A stretch of 64,000 bases of DNA, taken from positions 186,001-250,000 of the forward strand of contig JAIUOB010000004.1 of assembly GCA_020161135.1 (NCBI GenBank), read 5' to 3'. Position 1 is the stretch's first letter, and every line of letters starts with the position of its first letter. Shown here in pieces: positions 8,584 to 16,703 of this stretch. The position numbers were made by a program, and so were the translations under genes. The stretch comes from Gemmatimonadota bacterium. GTDB taxonomy: Bacteria; Gemmatimonadota; Gemmatimonadetes; Gemmatimonadales; Gemmatimonadaceae. Below the pieces are notes generated by a model that worked only from the letters and a program-made list of their open reading frames with translations, did not search any database and was not told the origin of the DNA.

Positions 8584-10174
8584 GGCGCCGATGCCGTCGT
8601 CGGCAGCGCCCGCGTCGCCGCCGTCCGATGCGGCGGCGCTCCGACAGGCCGCGGCCGGTGCGCTTGCGCAGCGCTTCCCGGTCCGTTGGCTCGAGGAGCA
8701 TGCCGTGCTGCCCCTCGCTCAGTCCTCCACCGACGCGCACGTGGCCGTCGGTGCCCCGCCGTCGCCGCAGGTGCGCGACGCAGTGGCGCGCGTGCTGCGC
8801 GTCCCCATCACGTGGGTGACGGTGCCGTCGTCGGAGCTGCGGGCCGCCTTGCACGCGGCACCGCGCACGTCGCCCGAGCGCGATGCGCAAGTCACGAGCG
8901 ATGGCAGGAGCGCGGCGGACGACGCGCTGACGGGCGACCACGTCGCGCGCGTCGACGACCTGCGCGCGGCCGCGAGTCGCGAGCCGGTGGTGCAACTCGT
9001 GAACGCGATGCTGGCCGAGGCGGTGCGCACGGGCGCCAGCGACATTCACGTGGAGTCGCGCGCCGATGGCGTGCATGTGCGCATGCGGCGCGACGGCGTG
9101 TTGCACGATGTGCAGACCCTCGGCGCCGACTTCCGCGCGGCCGTGCTCTCGCGCCTCAAGGTGCTCGCGGGGCTCGACATCGCGGAGCGGCGACTGCCGC
9201 AGGACGGACGGGCACGCATCCGGGTGGGCGCCCGCGAGCTCGACCTGCGCGTGTCCACGCTGCCCGCGCTGCATGGCGAGGGCATCGTGCTGCGCCTCCT
9301 CGACGCGAGCGTGGACGGCACCCCGCGCTCGCTCGACACACTGGGGATGGACGCGGCCCTGCGCGACGGCCTTCGCGCGCTCCTGCAGCGGCAGTCCGGG
9401 TTGCTGCTGGTCACCGGCCCCACGGGGTCGGGCAAGACCACCACGCTGTATGCCGCGCTGTCGGAGCGCGCCACACCGGACGTGAAGACGGTCACCGTCG
9501 AGGATCCCGTCGAGTACCGCCTCGATGGGGTGACGCAACTGCCGGTCAACCTGCGCGCCGGGTTCGGATTCCCGCAGGCGCTCCGCGCGATGCTGCGCCA
9601 CGACCCCGACGTCATTCTGGTGGGCGAGATGCGTGACTCCGAGACGGCGGAGATCGCCGTGCGGGCGGCACTCACGGGACATCTCGTGCTGAGCACGGTG
9701 CACACCACCGACGCGGTGGGCGCACTCACGCGCCTGCGGGACATGGGGGTGCCCGCGTATCTGCTCGCGGCGACGCTGCAGGGGGTGCTCGCGCAGCGGC
9801 TGGTGCGGCGGAGCTGTGCGGCCTGCGCCGCCCCGCGAGCGCCCGATGCGGCCGACCTGGCACTGTTCGCACCACAGGCGCCGCCGGCGCAGGTCCTTGC
9901 CGGCGCGGGGTGCACGCGCTGCAGCGACACCGGGTTCGCCGGGCGCATCGCAATCGCCGAACTCGTGCGCATGGACGACGCGCTGCGCGACGCGCTGGTG
10001 CGCGGTGCATCCACCAGCACACTGCGCACCATGGCGCGAGACGCGGGCAGCGGCAGCCTGCGCGCCGATGGCCAACGCGCCGTGCGCGACGGGCTCACCA
10101 CCGGAGCCGAAGTGCTCCGGGTGCTCGGCGAAGCGGAGTCCGAGATCGCCCCGACGTCGACACCGCATGCCTGA
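8576..10174 (+). CDS. gspE: type II secretion ATPase GspE
   Basis: A 532-residue hexameric ATPase that powers pseudopilus assembly. It has an N-terminal GspE/PilB-type domain (about 1-110) and the linker EPVVQLVNAMLAEAVRTGASDIH. The core carries Walker A GPTGSGKTTT, the Asp box and Walker B (DPDVILVGEMRD), the His box (HLVLSTVHTTDA), and a tetra-Cys zinc loop formed by CAAC and CTRC about 30 residues apart. The zinc loop is typical of GspE/PilB and absent from PilT. The start ATG 8576 lies eight bases inside gspD; ATG 8591 is an alternative. It overlaps gspF by eight bases. Confidence 0.93.
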   Translation: MPEAPMPSSAAPASPPSDAAALRQAAAGALAQRFPVRWLEEHAVLPLAQSSTDAHVAVGAPPSPQVRDAVARVLRVPITWVTVPSSELRAALHAAPRTSPERDAQVTSDGRSAADDALTGDHVARVDDLRAAASREPVVQLVNAMLAEAVRTGASDIHVESRADGVHVRMRRDGVLHDVQTLGADFRAAVLSRLKVLAGLDIAERRLPQDGRARIRVGARELDLRVSTLPALHGEGIVLRLLDASVDGTPRSLDTLGMDAALRDGLRALLQRQSGLLLVTGPTGSGKTTTLYAALSERATPDVKTVTVEDPVEYRLDGVTQLPVNLRAGFGFPQALRAMLRHDPDVILVGEMRDSETAEIAVRAALTGHLVLSTVHTTDAVGALTRLRDMGVPAYLLAATLQGVLAQRLVRRSCAACAAPRAPDAADLALFAPQAPPAQVLAGAGCTRCSDTGFAGRIAIAELVRMDDALRDALVRGASTSTLRTMARDAGSGSLRADGQRAVRDGLTTGAEVLRVLGEAESEIAPTSTPHA

Positions 10175-11522
10175 GGCAGACGCCGGGCGCATGCCGCACG
10201 ACCCGTCGCGTTGGCGCTACCGCGCCGCGGACGCCAGTGGCCGCGAGACGACGGGCACCGTGGTCGCGCGGTCGGCCGACGAGGCGCGCGCGCAGGTGCG
10301 GCAGCAGGCGCTCTGGCTCATTGCGCTCGACCGCGACGGCCAGGTGAGCAGCGCGGACGATGCGAGTGCTCAGCCGATCGCGATCCGCGACGCGGCACCG
10401 TGGCGCGTCGCGTTGAACCGGTGGTGGCGGCGTGTGAGTGGCGCCGAGGCGGAGTCGCTGGCCGTGAGCCTGCGTGCGCTGGGGTCCTTGCTGGCGGCGG
10501 GCGTGCCACTCGACCGCGCACTGGGCGCGGTGGCCGGCGATGCGATCGACGCGACGCACGCCGACGCATCCGTCGCGACGCCGGCCACGATCGACGACGG
10601 ACACTGGGCCGGCATCTTTCGTGAGCTGCAAGCGCGCATTCGTGAAGGCGTCGCCATGTCGGCGGCGGTCGCGGCATTCGGGCCGGCGGCCGGGTTCCCC
10701 GTGGCGCTGGCGCCCAGCCTCGCTGCCGCGGAAGAGAGCGGGACGCTCGCGGAGGTCGTGGCCCGTGCGGCCACCGCGCTCGAGGCGGAGGCGCGCACCC
10801 GCGCCGCCATCCGCGCCTCGCTCACCTATCCCGCCGTGCTGGCGGTGGCGGCCACCGTCGCCACGTCGGTCATCCTCCTCGTGGTGGTGCCGCGCTTCGC
10901 ATTGTTGCTCGACGACGCCGGGGTCGCGTTGCCCTGGAGCACGTCCACCTTGCTGGCGTTCGGGCGCCTGCTGGCGCGTTGGGGGTGGGCGCTGCCGCTG
11001 GTCGCGGGGGGCGCCCTGTGGTGGTGGCGGGTGCAGCGCGCCGACCCGGACTGGCGCGCACGGCAGGACGCGCGTCGCCTCCGCTGGCCGGTCGTGGGCC
11101 CGCTCGAGCGGCAGCGCGAAGGCGCGCGCTACGCCGGTACCCTCGCGATGGCGCTCGACGCCGGCGTGCCTCTGCTCCGGGCGATGGCGCTGGCCCGCGG
11201 GGCCGTGTCGAATCGTTCGCTGGCGACGGCCTGCGCGGAGGCCGAGGCGGCCGTCCGAGACGGCCGGCCGCTCGCGGCGTCGCTCGCGACGGTACTTCCC
11301 CCCCTCACGCTCCGCCTGCTCGAGGCGGGGGAGCGCGCGGGCGCCCTGGCAGCCATGGCGACACGGGCGGCGGCGGCGGCCGACGACACGGTCACGCGGG
11401 CCGTTGCCCGGACGGTGGCCCTGGTGGAGCCCCTGCTCATTCTCGGCTTCGGCGGCGTGGTGGGGTTTGTGGCGCTGGCGCTCCTGCAGGCCATCTACGG
11501 CCTCAACGCCGCCACCTTCTGA
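10167..11522 (+). CDS. gspF: type II secretion inner-membrane platform protein GspF
   Basis: A 451-residue polytopic protein with a soluble N-terminal extension (WRYRAADASGRETTGTVVARSADEARAQ) and two copies of the T2SSF helical domain. The first copy has AVSLRALGSLLAAGVPLDRAL, then AAAEESGTLAEVV, then a membrane span (YPAVLAVAATVATSVILLVV). The second has AGTLAMALDAGVPLLRAMALA, RLLEAGERAGALAAM and a final span (VEPLLILGFGGVVGFVALALL). Its start overlaps gspE by eight bases. It is the last gene of the operon, and 153 bases follow before the next gene. The domain 1 loop holds an insert (about residues 130-150, DAIDATHADASVATPATIDD) not usual in GspF. Confidence 0.92.
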   Translation: MPEADAGRMPHDPSRWRYRAADASGRETTGTVVARSADEARAQVRQQALWLIALDRDGQVSSADDASAQPIAIRDAAPWRVALNRWWRRVSGAEAESLAVSLRALGSLLAAGVPLDRALGAVAGDAIDATHADASVATPATIDDGHWAGIFRELQARIREGVAMSAAVAAFGPAAGFPVALAPSLAAAEESGTLAEVVARAATALEAEARTRAAIRASLTYPAVLAVAATVATSVILLVVVPRFALLLDDAGVALPWSTSTLLAFGRLLARWGWALPLVAGGALWWWRVQRADPDWRARQDARRLRWPVVGPLERQREGARYAGTLAMALDAGVPLLRAMALARGAVSNRSLATACAEAEAAVRDGRPLAASLATVLPPLTLRLLEAGERAGALAAMATRAAAAADDTVTRAVARTVALVEPLLILGFGGVVGFVALALLQAIYGLNAATF

Positions 11523-11675
11523 GCCACGAGGGCCTGTGACCGTCATCACGAGGGCGTGGCGGGTGTCACAGTAACGGCGCGCCGCGCTACAGCGTCATAT
11601 CCGGCGCGCAACGCCGAACACGACTTAACGTCGGCGCGCGTTGACACGTCGTCCAGTTGGTTGAAGGATACTCCC

Positions 11676-13232
11676 ATGCCGCCAGCGCCCGCCGACATGC
11701 CTCCTGTTTCCAGTCGCCGACGCTTTCTCTCGTTGGGTGCGGGCGCGCTGAGCGCGAGCGCGCTGGGCGCGGGAGCGTTGGGCACCCTCGCGGCCGACAC
11801 GGCCGACGCCCAGCCGCCGCGTGGTGGCCGCACTGGCCCGCTGCCGGCCGGACGCGCACCGGGCAGCGACGTCGCCACTTTGTGGAAAGACCCTGTGCTG
11901 CGCCTCGTTCGCCGCATCACGATGGGGCTCGAGCCGTCCGAAGTGGCGCTGGCGCGCAGCCTCGGCTACGCCGGGTATCTCGACTACCACCTCAACGCGG
12001 CCGCGATCGACGACAGTGCGATCGAGACGCTGGTGGCCACCCGACTGCCGCTCACGCAGCTCCCGCTCGCCGAGATGCGCCGGGCCGACACGAACGAGAT
12101 CGAGGCGCAGACGGAGGACGCCGCGTGGTATCGCGGCACCTTTTCGCGCGCGCAGTTGCGCGAGCGCATGGTGGAGTTCTGGACCGACCACTTCAACATC
12201 AGCATCAACAAGGTCGGCTACCTCAAGTTCGTCGACGACCGCGACGTGGTGCGCAAGCACGCGCTGGGCAACTTCCAGACCCTGCTCAAGGCCAGCGCCC
12301 AGAGCGGCGCGATGCTGCGCTATCTCGACCAGCACACGAGCCGCACGCCGACGCCCAACCAGAACTACGCCCGCGAGATCATGGAGCTCCACACGCTCGG
12401 TGTGGACGGCGGGTACACGCAAACCGATGTCGCCGAGCTGTCGCGCATCCTGACGGGCTGGAGCACCACCAACGACGGCGCGTTCCAGTTCAATCGCAAC
12501 TTCCACGATCGCGGCGCGAAGACGTTCCTCGGACGCAGCTTCCCTGCCATGGCCACCACGGCCAGCGATGCGCAGATGAAGGGCGAGGGCGACGTCGCGA
12601 TCCAGATGCTGCTCGACCATCCGAGCACGGCGCGGTTCGTGGCGTTCAAGATGGCGCGCTTCTTCCTCGGCTATCAGCCATCGGCGGCGGCGGTGAACGC
12701 CGTGGCCGCGGTGTACACGAAGACGGGCGGCGACATCAAGTCGATGATGCGCACCCTCCTCTCGAGCACGTACCTGCTCGCGGCGCCGGCCAAGTACAAG
12801 CGCCCGCTGCATCTCGCCATGTCGTCGCTGCGCGGGCTGGGCACCACCCCGACGCTCATTCCCAACATCCGCCCGGTGCGCCAGCGCAGCGATGCTATGG
12901 GGATGCCGGTGTACTCGTGGGAGCAGCCCGACGGCTTCCCCGACAACGTGGAATGGTGGAGCGGCCTGGTCGTGACGCGCTGGAGCTTTTCGCAGGCCAT
13001 GTCCGCGCTCAACAACGCGACCACCGCGCGCGTCGACTCCACGCTGTTCCGCGTGCCCGACAACGCCGACGGCGTGATCGCGCAGATCAACACGCGCCTC
13101 TTCGCCGGCGAGATGTCCACGACGCTGCGGAGTCGCCTGCTCACCTACCTGCGCGCGGGGACGTACAACGACACCCGCGTGCGCGAGACGCTGTCCCTGG
13201 CGCTCTCGGCCAACGAATTCCAGTGGTACTGA
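11676..13232 (+). CDS. DUF1800 family protein, Tat-exported
   Basis: A 518-residue protein starting at ATG 11676 with GAAGGA at 11663-11668. A twin-arginine signal (SSRRRFLSLGAGALSAS) is followed by an Ala-rich export segment. The body has the family marks: RLVRRITMGLEPSEVALARSLG near the start, WTDHFNISINK, a NQNYAREIMELHTLGV block and LTGWSTTND, and a C-terminal EFQWY end. DUF1800 proteins are almost always encoded directly before a DUF1501 protein, as here (seven bases apart). Their biochemical role is not established. Export in folded form by Tat suggests a cofactor or metal is inserted in the cytoplasm. Confidence 0.92.
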   Translation: MPPAPADMPPVSSRRRFLSLGAGALSASALGAGALGTLAADTADAQPPRGGRTGPLPAGRAPGSDVATLWKDPVLRLVRRITMGLEPSEVALARSLGYAGYLDYHLNAAAIDDSAIETLVATRLPLTQLPLAEMRRADTNEIEAQTEDAAWYRGTFSRAQLRERMVEFWTDHFNISINKVGYLKFVDDRDVVRKHALGNFQTLLKASAQSGAMLRYLDQHTSRTPTPNQNYAREIMELHTLGVDGGYTQTDVAELSRILTGWSTTNDGAFQFNRNFHDRGAKTFLGRSFPAMATTASDAQMKGEGDVAIQMLLDHPSTARFVAFKMARFFLGYQPSAAAVNAVAAVYTKTGGDIKSMMRTLLSSTYLLAAPAKYKRPLHLAMSSLRGLGTTPTLIPNIRPVRQRSDAMGMPVYSWEQPDGFPDNVEWWSGLVVTRWSFSQAMSALNNATTARVDSTLFRVPDNADGVIAQINTRLFAGEMSTTLRSRLLTYLRAGTYNDTRVRETLSLALSANEFQWY

Positions 13233-13239
13233 GGGCGCG

Positions 13240-14550
13240 ATGAGCCACGAGCACAGAGGCCAGGGGTGCCACGAGTACCATGAGGTCACGCGGCGGGACT
13301 TCCTCACCGTCGCCGGCGGCATCGGCGTCGCTGCGCTGCTCCCGACGTGGTTGCCGCAAGTGGTGCTGGCGCAGTCGTCCAACGGCCAGCGCGACATCAT
13401 CGTGTCGGTGTTCCTGAGTGGCGGCGTCGACGGCATGTCGCTGGTGGCGCCGTTCGGCGACCCCGACTACTACACGGGCCGCCCGAACATCGCGATTCCG
13501 CGCCCCGACGCCGCCGGCACCGGGCCCAAGGGCACCGCGCTCGACAACTTCTTCGCGTTCTCACCGGGCATGGCGCCGCTGTACCCGGCTTATGCGGCGG
13601 GTGACCTGCTGGTCGTGCATGCGACCGGTTCGGTGAACAATTCGCGCTCGCATTTCGACGCGCAGCGCTACATGGAAGTGGGCAAGCCTGCCGACCCCAA
13701 CATCAGCGGCGGGTGGCTTGGGCGGCATCTCGCCACCAGCACGCCGCTCCGCAGTACCGCGCCGCTCCGCGCGTTGGGGCTCACCGCGGGCCTCCCCGTG
13801 ACGCTGTCGGGCGGCCCCAAGGCGCTGCCCATCCAGAACCCGGCCAACTTCACCATCGGCGGCGCGAACAACACCGCCACCGCGCGCACGCAGTGGCTGG
13901 CGCAGGACTACGCCAACGCCCCCGATCCCGTGGCGGCCAACGCGCTCGACACGACCAACACCGTCGCGCTGCTGCAGAGCATCAACTTCGCCGGCTACAC
14001 GACGCAGAACGGTGCGGTGTACCCCAACACCGGGTTCGGCAATTCCCTCCGCTCGGCCGCGGCACTCATCAAGGCCGATGTCGGCGTGGAGGCCATTCAC
14101 GCCTTCCTCGGCGGGTGGGACACACACGCCACGCAGGGCACGTTGCCGACGCTCGACGGCGGCTACATGCACAATCTCATGCTCAACCTGTCGCAGTCGC
14201 TGGCGGCGTTCCACGCCGACGTGATCCAGGGGACGACGGCGTACGGCGTGACGGTGGTGCTCATCTCCGAGTTCGGCCGCAATGCGCGCGAGAACGGCGA
14301 CCGCGGCACCGATCACGGCCGCGGCAACGTCGCCTTCGCGATGGGACGCAAGATCGCTGGCGGCAAGGTGCTCACGAACGGCTGGCCCGGACTCGCACGC
14401 GAGAACCTCGAGTCGGGACAGGACCTGCGGGTCACGCTCGACCACCGCGACGTGCTGGCCGAGATCGTGCAGAACCGTCTCGGCAACGCGAACCTCGGCG
14501 TGATCTTTCCGGACTTCACACCCAAGTTCCGCGGCGTGACCAAACCGTAG
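13240..14550 (+). CDS. DUF1501 family protein, Tat-exported
   Basis: A 436-residue protein seven bases after its DUF1800 partner, so co-transcribed. A twin-arginine motif (VTRRDFLTVAGGIGVAALL) comes after a His-rich start (MSHEHRGQGCHEYHE). Family blocks include VSVFLSGGVDGMSLVAP, a HFDAQRYMEVGKP segment, LGGWDTHATQG, and EFGRNARENGDRGTDHGRGN. The last has the metal-ligand look of the alkaline phosphatase/sulfatase superfamily to which DUF1501 is distantly related. The function is unproven. The gene is followed by a repeat and a strong hairpin at 14594-14626. Confidence 0.92.
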   Translation: MSHEHRGQGCHEYHEVTRRDFLTVAGGIGVAALLPTWLPQVVLAQSSNGQRDIIVSVFLSGGVDGMSLVAPFGDPDYYTGRPNIAIPRPDAAGTGPKGTALDNFFAFSPGMAPLYPAYAAGDLLVVHATGSVNNSRSHFDAQRYMEVGKPADPNISGGWLGRHLATSTPLRSTAPLRALGLTAGLPVTLSGGPKALPIQNPANFTIGGANNTATARTQWLAQDYANAPDPVAANALDTTNTVALLQSINFAGYTTQNGAVYPNTGFGNSLRSAAALIKADVGVEAIHAFLGGWDTHATQGTLPTLDGGYMHNLMLNLSQSLAAFHADVIQGTTAYGVTVVLISEFGRNARENGDRGTDHGRGNVAFAMGRKIAGGKVLTNGWPGLARENLESGQDLRVTLDHRDVLAEIVQNRLGNANLGVIFPDFTPKFRGVTKP

Positions 14551-14551
14551 G

Positions 14552-14586
14552 ACGCGGAGGCGCGGAGGCGCGGAGGCGCGGAGGCG
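14552..14586. repeat. GCGGAGGC tandem repeat
   Basis: Four head-to-tail copies of the 9-mer GCGGAGGCG directly after the DUF1501 stop codon. The same sequence family recurs at 63899-63914 and 63966-63985, and, as its complement, inside the paaH coding sequence at 58112-58180. It lies immediately before a rho-independent-type hairpin. Confidence 0.85.
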
Positions 14587-14593
14587 AAGTAGA

Positions 14594-14626
14594 GCGGCCC
14601 GGGTGTGCATGGCGCACCCGGGCCGC
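14594..14626. terminator. bidirectional hairpin terminator
   Basis: A 15-base stem (GCGGCCCGGGTGTGC with GCGCACCCGGGCCGC, one G-T wobble) and a three-base loop, followed on the plus strand by TTCCGTTTCTTC. It sits between the convergent DUF1501 gene and the M28 peptidase gene, so it can serve both. Confidence 0.8.
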
Positions 14627-14662
14627 TTCCGTTTCTTCGCGCAGGCGTCGAGAGGCGCCGAC

Positions 14663-16657
14663 TCAGCGTCCCGCGGCGCGTGCCTCGGGCTTGCCGCCCG
14701 GGTGCCAGGTGGGCTTGTCGCCGTCGGCGAGGAGGCGGACGGCCTTGGTCGTCGCGGAGATCACCTGCGCCATGTGCGCGACGTCGACGGTCGCGGGTTC
14801 GTCCTTGGGGTGATGGTACGGCGTCACCGTGTTGAACGAGGACAGCGAGTGCGCCGGGATCCCGATGCGCGCGAACGCCGCGTTGTCGCTGCGCGTGAAG
14901 AAGCTCTGCCCCGGACGCGGATCGGGCATGAGCGGGATGCCGTTGTCGGCCAGCAGGTCGCCCAGCGTCGAACGCTCGTAGCCGGTGAGCCAGGCGCGCC
15001 CGAATCCGCCGGCCAGCGAGTCGGGGTGCGCGATCATCTCGATGTTGAGGTCGACGACGGTGCGCTCGAGCGGCAGCAGCGGATGCTGCAGGTACCAGCG
15101 CGTGCCGATGCCGCCCCGCTCCTCGCCGGTGATGCTCATGAAGAGGATGGTGCGCTTGGGGCGCGGGCCGTTGCGCAGCGCTCGCGCGATCTCGAGCAGG
15201 GCGATGTTCCCCGACGCGTCATCATCGGCGCCGTTGTTGATCGAGTCGCCATCCACCGCGCGGCCGATGCCGATATGGTCGTAGTGTGCGGTGACCAACA
15301 CGACCTCGTCACGCAGCGTCGGATCACTGCCGCGAATCATGCCCGCGATGTTCTGCGTGAGCAGGCGCTGTTCGACGGGAAGCGCATTCCACGCGGCCCA
15401 CGACTCGACGGGGGCAGTGCCGCCGCGTCCACCGGGCATCGCCTGCGCCTGACGCAGCGGAATGTGCTGGCGATAGCTGCCGGAATCACCCGCGGGAACG
15501 AGCCCCACCTCGCGGTACTGCTGCTCGAGCCACTTCGCGGCGCGTTCCATGCCCGGCGAGCCGGTGAGGCGCCCTTCCATGCTGTCGGCGGCGAGGATGC
15601 CGATGCCGCGACGCACCCGCGCCGTGTCGATGCGATCGACGAAGCGGGCGGCGGCGCTGGTGCTCGCTGCGGCAGCGGAACGCGGCGTGGCCTCGGCGAC
15701 CATGGCCAGCCACTGGCGATTGGCGCTCACGCTGAGGCGTGAGATGCGCGTGAGATGCGCGAAGCCGAAGTCGCCCACTTCCCGCCACGCCGTGCGCGCC
15801 TCCCCGCTGCCGCGCGACCACTGCAGCAGCTTCGTGTTGCTCCCCGTCAGCAGCGTCGTGCTGTCCACCCATGCCACATCCTCGGTGCCCTCGGGAAGCG
15901 CGACCAGCGCCTCGATGCGCCCCGTGCTCACATCGAGCTGCATGACGCGCCACGGCTGCGCGCCCTTCTGCACGAAGCTCACCAGCCGCGTGCCCGGAAT
16001 GCGATGCAGCGACCGGCCGATTTCCCGCGCGAGCGTCATGGCGGGCGCCGCGGTGCCGCTCCGGCTCGTGCGGGCGAGTTGCAGCGTGGCCGGCGAGCCA
16101 AGCACGAACGTCACCCACGTGCTGTCGTCGGGCTGCGCGAAGTATCCGACCGGCTTGAGGTCGGGAAGCAGCACACTCGGCGCGCCGCCACCGAGCGGCA
16201 GGCGCCAGAGGCGCTGCGTGGAGTCGGCCTCGACGCGGATGACGGCAACGGCGCCGGTGTCGCCCAGGATGGGCGCCGCCGAATACTCGCTCTCAGGGGT
16301 CGTGCGCTGGACCGGCAGCGACAGGCCGCTCGAGAGATCGAGGCGATAGATGTCGCTCTGGCCGTCGCCGCGGTTGGACGTGTAGAAGATCGCGCGATTG
16401 TCGCGCGAGAACATCGGCTGGTTGTCGTAGCCGGCACGCCGCGTGAGGTTGGCCGGCACGCCCGCACGCACCGTGTCGCCACGCAGCGTGAGGGGCACCA
16501 GGTACACTTCGGCGTCGGGCGAGGGCACCGACGTGCGGGGCACGCCGCGCTGGGCGGCGAGCGGCGAGACGCCGGTCGTGAGGAGGAGCGTGACCGCAGT
16601 CACGACGACGCGGGCCCGCTTGGCCGGCGCGTCTGCAAAGAGGGAGAAAGCGTCCAT
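14663..16657 (-). CDS. secreted M28 family metallopeptidase with N-terminal TolB-like propeller
   Basis: A 664-residue protein; the ATG at 16657 begins a signal peptide (VVVTAVTLLLTTGVSPLAAQ). Residues about 50-330 are a WD40/TolB-like beta propeller (FSRDNRAIFYTSNRGDGQSDIYRLD and similar blades). From about 370 the M28 zinc aminopeptidase domain follows with its ligand set: HYDH, the NNGADDDASG aspartate, GEERGG (catalytic Glu), an Asp in the NIEMIAHPD segment, and the final His in TPYHHPKDE. A GGRGG insert lies at PGGRGGTAPV. It is probably a secreted aminopeptidase. The frame continues upstream of 16657 (another ATG at 16705 reads MTRRLA), but that overlaps the divergent gene's start. Both genes share a control region of about 46 bases. 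Confidence 0.9.
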   Translation of the reverse strand: MDAFSLFADAPAKRARVVVTAVTLLLTTGVSPLAAQRGVPRTSVPSPDAEVYLVPLTLRGDTVRAGVPANLTRRAGYDNQPMFSRDNRAIFYTSNRGDGQSDIYRLDLSSGLSLPVQRTTPESEYSAAPILGDTGAVAVIRVEADSTQRLWRLPLGGGAPSVLLPDLKPVGYFAQPDDSTWVTFVLGSPATLQLARTSRSGTAAPAMTLAREIGRSLHRIPGTRLVSFVQKGAQPWRVMQLDVSTGRIEALVALPEGTEDVAWVDSTTLLTGSNTKLLQWSRGSGEARTAWREVGDFGFAHLTRISRLSVSANRQWLAMVAEATPRSAAAASTSAAARFVDRIDTARVRRGIGILAADSMEGRLTGSPGMERAAKWLEQQYREVGLVPAGDSGSYRQHIPLRQAQAMPGGRGGTAPVESWAAWNALPVEQRLLTQNIAGMIRGSDPTLRDEVVLVTAHYDHIGIGRAVDGDSINNGADDDASGNIALLEIARALRNGPRPKRTILFMSITGEERGGIGTRWYLQHPLLPLERTVVDLNIEMIAHPDSLAGGFGRAWLTGYERSTLGDLLADNGIPLMPDPRPGQSFFTRSDNAAFARIGIPAHSLSSFNTVTPYHHPKDEPATVDVAHMAQVISATTKAVRLLADGDKPTWHPGGKPEARAAGR

Positions 16658-16703
16658 CCCAGCACGTTGCGAACGTCGACGCGCGTTCGCTAGCCTCCGT
16701 GTC

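Noticed and set aside
14552..14586. Short direct repeats considered as a CRISPR array
   Set aside because: Units are 9 bp with no unique spacers and no cas genes nearby.
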